DNA of 7,576 bases, taken from NCBI GenBank assembly GCA_902796535.1, contig CADBPL010000148.1:1-7576 (forward strand), given 5' to 3'. Of this stretch, positions 7,473-7,576 are shown piece by piece. Under the pieces are notes generated by a model. It was not told the origin of the DNA. It did no database searches and saw only the letters and a list, made by a program, of their open reading frames with translations. Source of the DNA: Oscillospiraceae bacterium. Lineage in GTDB: Bacteria > Bacillota > Clostridia > Oscillospirales > Acutalibacteraceae. Position 1 is the first letter of the stretch, and each line of letters starts with the position of its first letter. Both the position numbers and the translations under genes were made by a program.

Positions 7473-7492
7473 AACTGCAGTATTTTGCAGTT
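7473..7492. repeat. Inverted repeat, operator-like, near the rightward start of transcription
   Basis: AACTGCA (7473-7479) and TGCAGTT (7486-7492) are perfect 7-bp inverted arms around a six-base spacer. The left arm also lies within the palindrome ACTGCAGT. The element covers the expected transcription start of the rightward promoter, so it could be a repressor operator or a small hairpin at the 5' end of the mRNA. No T run follows, so it is not a terminator. Confidence 0.5.
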
Positions 7493-7525
7493 CAATTAAA
7501 TTTTGATCCGGAAGGAGTTTTTCAC

Positions 7526-7576
7526 ATGGCTGTTTTCAAAGCCTTTACCGCGATCCGCCCCCTGCCCGCATACGCC
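7526..7576 (+). CDS. Start of a DUF1015-like protein (3' end outside window)
   Basis: Seventeen codons are visible from ATG 7526 to the window edge: MAVFKAFTAIRPLPAYA. AAGGAG at 7512-7517, eight bases before the ATG, is an excellent ribosome binding site. The opening, with F-K-A-F-x-AIRP-x-P followed by an alanine, is how many DUF1015 family proteins begin. That family has no established function that I can state, and only the first residues are available, so the assignment is tentative. The gene is divergent from phoH and has its own candidate promoter and an operator-like repeat upstream. Confidence 0.6.
   Translation, partial: MAVFKAFTAIRPLPAYA

Overview
This window reads as a piece of chromosome from a moderately GC-rich Firmicute. 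It is most likely a Clostridia member of the Oscillospiraceae/Ruminococcaceae type, though that placement is inferred. The basis is the conserved minus-strand block phoH-ybeY-dgkA-era-yqzL-recO, which is a Firmicutes arrangement; the presence of the tiny Firmicutes gene yqzL between era and recO; GGAGG-type ribosome binding sites; and GC-rich coding sequence beside AT-rich promoter DNA. No RNA genes, mobile elements or CRISPR arrays were seen.

Region 1 (1-2651, plus strand) is the end of an ABC exporter operon. It holds the C-terminal part of an ATP-binding subunit, overlapping by 29 bp a 768-residue permease. The permease has about nine membrane helices and a large C-terminal domain predicted to lie outside the membrane. 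A strong hairpin at 2655-2690 lies between this operon and the convergent minus-strand genes and probably terminates both.

Region 2 (2749-7332, minus strand, transcribed right to left) is a compact housekeeping operon. Its genes are phoH (PhoH-family ATPase), ybeY (rRNA-maturation endoribonuclease), dgkA (undecaprenol/diacylglycerol kinase), era (ribosome-assembly GTPase), yqzL (42 residues), recO (recombination mediator) and a 256-residue radical-SAM-like protein. Compared with the Bacillus subtilis order, the genes usually found between phoH and ybeY (pgpH/yqfF) and between dgkA and era (cdd) are absent. A recognisable sigma-A promoter precedes phoH. An intrinsic terminator sits between era and yqzL, only a few bases before the yqzL ribosome binding site, so it probably sets the ratio of the first four genes to the last three. 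PhoH, YbeY and Era all bear on RNA or ribosome maturation, DgkA on lipid-carrier recycling and RecO on DNA repair.

Region 3 (7333-7576) is an AT-rich divergent intergenic region with back-to-back promoters, a T-rich tract and an operator-like inverted repeat. It is followed by the first 17 codons of a plus-strand gene whose start resembles the DUF1015 family.

The least ordinary item is the 256-residue protein downstream of recO. It keeps the layout of a radical SAM enzyme (a GGE motif and a C-terminal cysteine set) but has lost two of the three cysteines that should hold the SAM-binding iron-sulfur cluster. The window otherwise looks like ordinary core genome, and I see no convincing new multi-gene system.
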